64,000 bases of DNA from Pseudorhodoferax sp. Leaf274 (GTDB lineage Bacteria; Pseudomonadota; Gammaproteobacteria; Burkholderiales; Burkholderiaceae_C). The stretch is from the NCBI RefSeq assembly GCF_001422445.1, contig NZ_LMNA01000027.1, positions 266,146-330,145 on the forward strand. Direction: 5' to 3'. Shown piece by piece: positions 61,172 through 64,000 of this stretch. The position numbers and the translations under genes are program-made. The stretch's first letter is position 1, and every line of letters starts with the position of its first letter. The notes under the pieces are model-generated. The model saw only the letters and a program-made list of their open reading frames with translations. It searched no databases and had not been told where the DNA came from.

Positions 61172-61660
61172 ATGCCTGGCATTTCTCGATTCAGCCACGT
61201 TCTCGCTGTGACTCTGGGTCTGGTGGGATGCGCCACACAGGCGCCTACGAGGCCTGACGGCTCCCCGGTAACACCTGCCGATGCAGGACCACCGCCGACC
61301 GATCCGATGGAAGTCATTGGCCCACTACTACGGAACTACTTGAAAGATCCGCACAGCGCTCAGGTGCAAATCGTTGCTGGGCCTGCATTCTTCTTCCATA
61401 AAGGCGGGCTCTTTGGTGCGCCAATTTATGGCTGGGGGATTTGCTTTGAAGTCAATGCCAAGAATGGCTTCGGCGCATACACCGGCTTCCGCCGAATGGC
61501 TGTTGCCTGGCGTCACGGCACCGTCCAGCGCGTCTATGGCGACATGCGCGACAACGTTTTTGACCAAGCGCTCACGTCCGCCGCCTGCCAGACGATCCGC
61601 GACAGCATGACCGCAAACCCACCGAACTCCGCGACCGGTCTGCCACGGTCCAGTCTCTAG
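61172..61660 (+). CDS. Prophage lipoprotein between repressor and PL
   Basis: The 162-residue protein has a lipoprotein signal peptide (GLVGC, lipid Cys20), a Pro-rich linker (about residues 24-45) and a compact domain with 'LLRNYLKDPHSAQVQIVAGP' and 'GWGICFEVNAKNGFGAYTGF'. AGGGGG at 61162-61167 precedes the ATG. It is on the repressor side of PL and outside the lytic operons, so it is probably expressed in the lysogen. Lipoproteins in such positions often alter the host surface or block superinfection; that role is inferred. The 260 bases before it (60912-61171) hold no clear gene. Confidence 0.78.
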   Translation: MPGISRFSHVLAVTLGLVGCATQAPTRPDGSPVTPADAGPPPTDPMEVIGPLLRNYLKDPHSAQVQIVAGPAFFFHKGGLFGAPIYGWGICFEVNAKNGFGAYTGFRRMAVAWRHGTVQRVYGDMRDNVFDQALTSAACQTIRDSMTANPPNSATGLPRSSL

Positions 61661-61687
61661 TTCTAAACAGAACGCGAGAAAGTTTTC

Positions 61688-61725
61688 GGTTTACCTATTG
61701 ACGAAAGTTTAGGTTTACCGATAAT
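61688..61725 (+). promoter_or_regulatory. OL/PL-like operator-promoter of the rightward early operon
   Basis: TTGACG (61698-61703), 16-base spacer, GATAAT (61720-61725). GGTTTACC occurs at 61688-61695, two bases before the -35, and at 61712-61719, filling the spacer next to the -10. The 12-mer TAGGTTTACCGA here (61710-61721) also occurs at 60413-60424. Confidence 0.87.
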
Positions 61726-61749
61726 TGAGTCTCCTACCCAGGAGGCTCA

Positions 61750-62061
61750 ATGTCCGCATCCCTCGCCACCCGCAACCCAGCTGACGCCAGCACCTGCGCC
61801 AGCCGCACCCCCAAGGCCCAGGCCGCCCGCCTGCGCCGCCTGGACGCCCGGATCGTCCGCCGCGCGATGGCCGCCATGGCCATCCACGCCGAAGGCGATG
61901 CCCATGCCACCGCCGCAGCACAGGCCCTCACCGAGGCTGAACGCCAGCGCCTTGAAGCACTGGTCGACGCCACCTGCCCGCGCTTCGACCACGCTCTCCA
62001 GCAGATGGCCATTGCCTGCCGCCTGCGTGCTGTCATTCAACGCGATGGCGGTGCAGCATGA
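61750..62061 (+). CDS. First gene of the rightward early operon, hypothetical
   Basis: The 103-residue Ala/Arg-rich helical protein follows AGGAGG (61740-61745) and the PL-like promoter. 'AAQALTEAERQRLEALVDAT' suggests helices; no family is recognised. It is the first of at least six genes joined by ATGA overlaps. Confidence 0.72.
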   Translation: MSASLATRNPADASTCASRTPKAQAARLRRLDARIVRRAMAAMAIHAEGDAHATAAAQALTEAERQRLEALVDATCPRFDHALQQMAIACRLRAVIQRDGGAA

Positions 62062-62481
62062 ACACGGCACAGCTTTCCTACCCTCTCACGCTGCCCGCAG
62101 GCGCCAGTGAACCAGCGAAGACCGCCAGCGCTTCGCGGCCCCTCGGCACCCTCGACAAGCAGCTTGCGCACTTCTATCAACCCTCTCACGCTGCCCGCAG
62201 GCGCCAGTGAACCAGCGAAGACCGCCAGCGCTTCGCGGCCCCTCGGCACCCTCGACAAGCAGCTTGCGCACTTCTATCTCGTCCAGATCGAGCAGAAGCA
62301 GCAGCACAAGACGCACCTGAACGCGCTCCTGGACCGCCGCAAGCGCACGCGCGGCCACCGGGATTGGCAGACCGAAGATGCCATGCGCGCCGGCGCCTAC
62401 GCGCTGGAATATGTGATTGAGTCGTACGTCGACACCGTGCGGGCCCGCGGCTGTCTGCTCCACGTCGGGTGCCTGCCATGA
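62058..62481 (+). pseudogene. Early gene interrupted by a 100-bp tandem duplication
   Basis: The frame opens with ATG 62058 (MNTAQLSYPLTLPAGASEP) and continues to HFYQPSHAARRRQ, stopping at 62210 after 50 residues. This happens because a 100-bp duplication shifts the frame. If one copy is removed, the frame runs ...KQLAHFYLVQIEQKQQHK... to 62481 and gives a 107-residue helical protein, overlapping both neighbours by ATGA. The protein is unrecognised. It is either truly broken or an assembly error. Confidence 0.75.
62080..62278 (+). repeat. Tandem duplication 1, period 100 bp
   Basis: Bases 62080-62178 (99 bases) recur without mismatch at 62180-62278. The period is not a multiple of three, so the coding frame breaks. 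Confidence 0.95.
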
Positions 62482-62741
62482 TCGGCACCCAGCCTACCGG
62501 CGCGATCGCGGGCGCCGTCGTCTCCACCGTGTCGCACGAGGGTCTGTCGGTCCACGTCGACGGCAAGCCCGCGCGTCTGGCCATCGTGCTCGATGACGGC
62601 ACGATAGTGAGCGCAGGCCCCGCCGTGGCGCGGGAGGTCGAGGCAGTGGCCATCAACGGCTACCGCGCCATGCTCAAGGCGCAGGGCTTCCTGCGCACCT
62701 ACGGCCAGCCGATTGCGGTCGGCGCAGGAGGCGCAGCATGA
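62478..62741 (+). CDS. Early operon hypothetical protein
   Basis: The 87-residue protein starts at the ATGA overlap with the previous frame (MIGTQPTGAIAG). It is beta-rich in the first half ('GLSVHVDGKPARLAIVLDDG') and ends 'GYRAMLKAQGFLRTYGQPIA'. Its last 65 bases are included in duplication 2 but its own frame is intact. No family is recognised. Confidence 0.72.
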   Translation: MIGTQPTGAIAGAVVSTVSHEGLSVHVDGKPARLAIVLDDGTIVSAGPAVAREVEAVAINGYRAMLKAQGFLRTYGQPIAVGAGGAA

Positions 62742-62874
62742 CGCGCAGCCCCACCCTCCCAGTTGGTGGGCGCGGCAGGCGCAGGGCTTCCTGCGCACCT
62801 ACGGCCAGCCGATTGCGGTCGGCGCAGGAGGCGCAGCATGACGCGCAGCCCCACCCTCCCAGTTGGTGGGCGCG
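62677..62874 (+). repeat. Tandem duplication 2, period 100 bp
   Basis: Bases 62677-62774 (98 bases) recur without mismatch at 62777-62874. The first copy contains a start codon (62738) for the next gene whose frame is wrong (it closes at 62983); the second copy's start (62838) is the intact one. Confidence 0.95.
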
Positions 62875-63158
62875 ACGCCCTGGCCCAGGTCGCGCGCTAC
62901 ATCCTGGCGGCCCTCATCGGCATCGCCCTGGGCAGCGTCTACCGCCTCGACGCGGTGTCGGCCCGCCCGACCGCAGACGCTGAGCCGGCCGCGCGCCTGC
63001 AGCACGCCATGCTGTTGGTCCAACAGGCCGAGCGCGAACGCGCAGAGGCCTTGCGCGATGCGCAGCGCGCCTGCCGGGCCGCGCGCGGCACCGATGCCGT
63101 GATGTTCACCACACCCGAGGGCCACCTCGTGTGCCGCCGCCGGACGCCCGCGCTATGA
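62838..63158 (+). CDS. Early operon single-pass membrane protein
   Basis: The 106-residue protein starts MTRSPTLPVGGRDALAQVAR, has one membrane helix (about residues 17-38) and then a helical, Glu/Arg/Gln-rich part ('LLVQQAERERAEALRDAQRA'). The ATG at 62838 is in the second copy of duplication 2. In a collapsed sequence it would overlap the previous gene by ATGA. It ends with an ATGA overlap with the next frame. The function is unknown. Confidence 0.72.
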   Translation: MTRSPTLPVGGRDALAQVARYILAALIGIALGSVYRLDAVSARPTADAEPAARLQHAMLLVQQAERERAEALRDAQRACRAARGTDAVMFTTPEGHLVCRRRTPAL

Positions 63159-63668
63159 CCGCCTTCCTCATCGATCCCAACGTGGTGGCCTTGGCCATCG
63201 CCATCGTGGTGGTTGGCGCCCTGCTCGCGCTGCTGCTGATGCTCACCCTGGAGCCAACGGCCGGCGACCGCTTCGAGCGCGCCGCCGCCCAGGAGCGCGC
63301 CGAGACGGACGCCATGCACCGCCTGCTCGACCGCCTGGACTACGACCACCGCGTGAAGAGGCCTTGCGCGATGCGCAGCGCGCCTGCCGGGCCGCGCGCG
63401 GCACCGATGCCGTGATGTTCACCACACCCGAGGGCCACCTCGTGTGCCGCCGCCGGACGCCCGCGCTATGACCGCCTTCCTCATCGATCCCAACGTGGTG
63501 GCTTTGAGCATCGCCATCGTGGTGGTTGGCGCCCTGCTCGCGCTGCTGCTGCTGCTCACCCTGGAGCCCACGGCCGGCGACCGCTTCGAGCGCGCCGCCG
63601 CCCAGGAGCGCGCCGAGACGGACGCCATGCACCGCCTGCTCGACCGCCTGGACTACGACCACCGCGTG
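63044..63668 (+). repeat. Tandem duplication 3, period 313 bp, five mismatches
   Basis: Bases 63044-63355 recur at 63357-63668. Five substitutions are seen, three of them in the stretch around 63190-63197 / 63503-63510. The period is again one more than a multiple of three. Confidence 0.95.
63155..63415 (+). pseudogene. First, frameshifted copy of the next gene
   Basis: The frame MTAFLIDPNVVALAIAIVVV reads as in the intact copy for 68 residues, to DRLDYDHRV, and then enters the second repeat unit out of frame and stops at 63415. Compared with the intact copy it has two residue changes (Ala14 to Ser, Met29 to Leu). Confidence 0.75.
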
Positions 63669-63746
63669 CTGCTGCCGCCCGAGTCGGCGCGCCAGCTGCC
63701 GCCCTTGCTTTCCAACCAAAGCGCCGCCGCGCGCACACGCCAATGA
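63468..63746 (+). CDS. Early operon small membrane protein (intact copy)
   Basis: The 92-residue protein starts MTAFLIDPNVVALSIAIVVV, with one membrane helix (about residues 9-32), a helical charged region ('ERAAAQERAETDAMHRLLDR') and the C-terminal part VLLPPESARQLPPLLSN that the first copy has lost. It ends in an ATGA overlap with the next gene. Confidence 0.72.
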   Translation: MTAFLIDPNVVALSIAIVVVGALLALLLLLTLEPTAGDRFERAAAQERAETDAMHRLLDRLDYDHRVLLPPESARQLPPLLSNQSAAARTRQ

Positions 63747-64000
63747 GACCTTTCAACCTCCTGCTGGTCGACCTGAACGCCGGCCAGACCAACGCCACGC
63801 TGTCCGCCCACATGGAAGAGCTGCTGCAGGCCGTGAAGAAGCACGGCCGGCCCGGCACGCTGACCGTGAAGCTGAAAGTGGCGCCCGCCGGCAAGGGCCA
63901 GGCTGACGTGGACAAGGTGCTGGTGGCGTGCGAGTCCCAGATCTCGTTGCCCAAGCCCGAGCAACCGACCGACTTCTTCTGGATGACCGACGACGCCGAG
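63743..64000 (+). CDS. Early operon protein, cut by the window end
   Basis: Eighty-six codons are visible, starting MRPFNLLLVDLNAGQTNATL and including 'LLQAVKKHGRPGTLTVKLKV' and 'PKPEQPTDFFWMTDDAE'. Similar proteins occur in other betaproteobacterial prophages at this place, before DUF2303-type genes; their role is unknown to me. Confidence 0.75.
   Translation, partial: MRPFNLLLVDLNAGQTNATLSAHMEELLQAVKKHGRPGTLTVKLKVAPAGKGQADVDKVLVACESQISLPKPEQPTDFFWMTDDAE

Larger units (their letters stand above)
28300..64000. mobile_element. Lambda/HK97-like prophage integrated in dusA (right end outside window)
   Basis: From the dusA 5' end to the window end the genes form one siphophage genome: integrase, cargo, lysis, tail, head, packaging, replication, immunity and an early operon. 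The left boundary is the dusA-integrase junction. The right attachment site and the displaced dusA 5' fragment must lie beyond 64000. All structural modules look intact, but three duplications disturb the early operon. Gene order and frames otherwise suggest a complete phage. Confidence 0.92.

Overview
The window is GC-rich (about 65-70%) bacterial DNA with the gene style of a Burkholderiales betaproteobacterium, most likely Comamonadaceae. The signs are a Bug-type tripartite tricarboxylate transporter binding protein, a MarR-FUSC-DUF1656-HlyD-NodT efflux operon and ATGA-coupled operons. The taxonomic call is inference from gene content. Positions 1 to about 28.3 kb are chromosome, and about 28.3 kb to the window end is one prophage whose right end lies outside the window.

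Chromosome, left to right: a membrane PQQ glucose dehydrogenase; a small acidic protein; a DUF3445 haem-type demethylase; a periplasmic asparaginase; a five-gene aromatic-acid/drug efflux operon behind a clear MarR operator (5.3-10.5 kb); a VapBC/FitAB-type toxin-antitoxin pair with its own palindromic operator; an XRE regulator with a perfect 9-bp inverted repeat in front of a small divergent membrane protein; an MFS_3 exporter coupled to an ornithine-cyclodeaminase-family gene. A divergent glyoxylate locus follows: aminotransferase and Bug protein leftward, GntR regulator and a fused FAD/Fe-S 2-hydroxyacid dehydrogenase rightward, with matching inverted repeats between them. A leftward row of acyl-CoA genes comes next (enoyl-CoA hydratase, methyltransferase, DUF35 zinc ribbon, thiolase-like protein), then an M20 lipoprotein peptidase, a glyoxylate/hydroxypyruvate-type reductase and dusA.

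The prophage sits in the 5' end of dusA, with its tyrosine integrase immediately next to it. Reading leftward from the immunity region (about 60.4 kb), the order is cro-like, CII-like, replication protein (containing a probable origin), a gene in the position of an antiterminator, a terminator, HNH/TerS/TerL, portal, ClpP-type protease, HK97-fold capsid, connectors, tail tube, a fibre plus GH26 glycosidase insertion, the gpG/gpGT frameshift pair, tape measure, tail tip genes including a J-like protein, and a lysis cassette (two membrane proteins, lysozyme, papain-like protein, Rz/Rz1). This is a lambda/HK97-like siphophage. Two rightward cargo genes lie between lysis and integrase: an AT-rich PIN-like gene and a gene under a LexA box. 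Rightward from the repressor run a lipoprotein gene and a tightly overlapped early operon.

The most notable observations are three frame-shifting tandem duplications in the early operon (62.08-63.67 kb); an iteron/DnaA-box origin inside the replication gene; two operator-promoter regions with identical geometry (OR/OL-like); a classical A AAA AAC frameshift site; a GH26 enzyme inside the tail module; and a LexA-controlled gene in a phage whose repressor lacks a self-cleavage domain.
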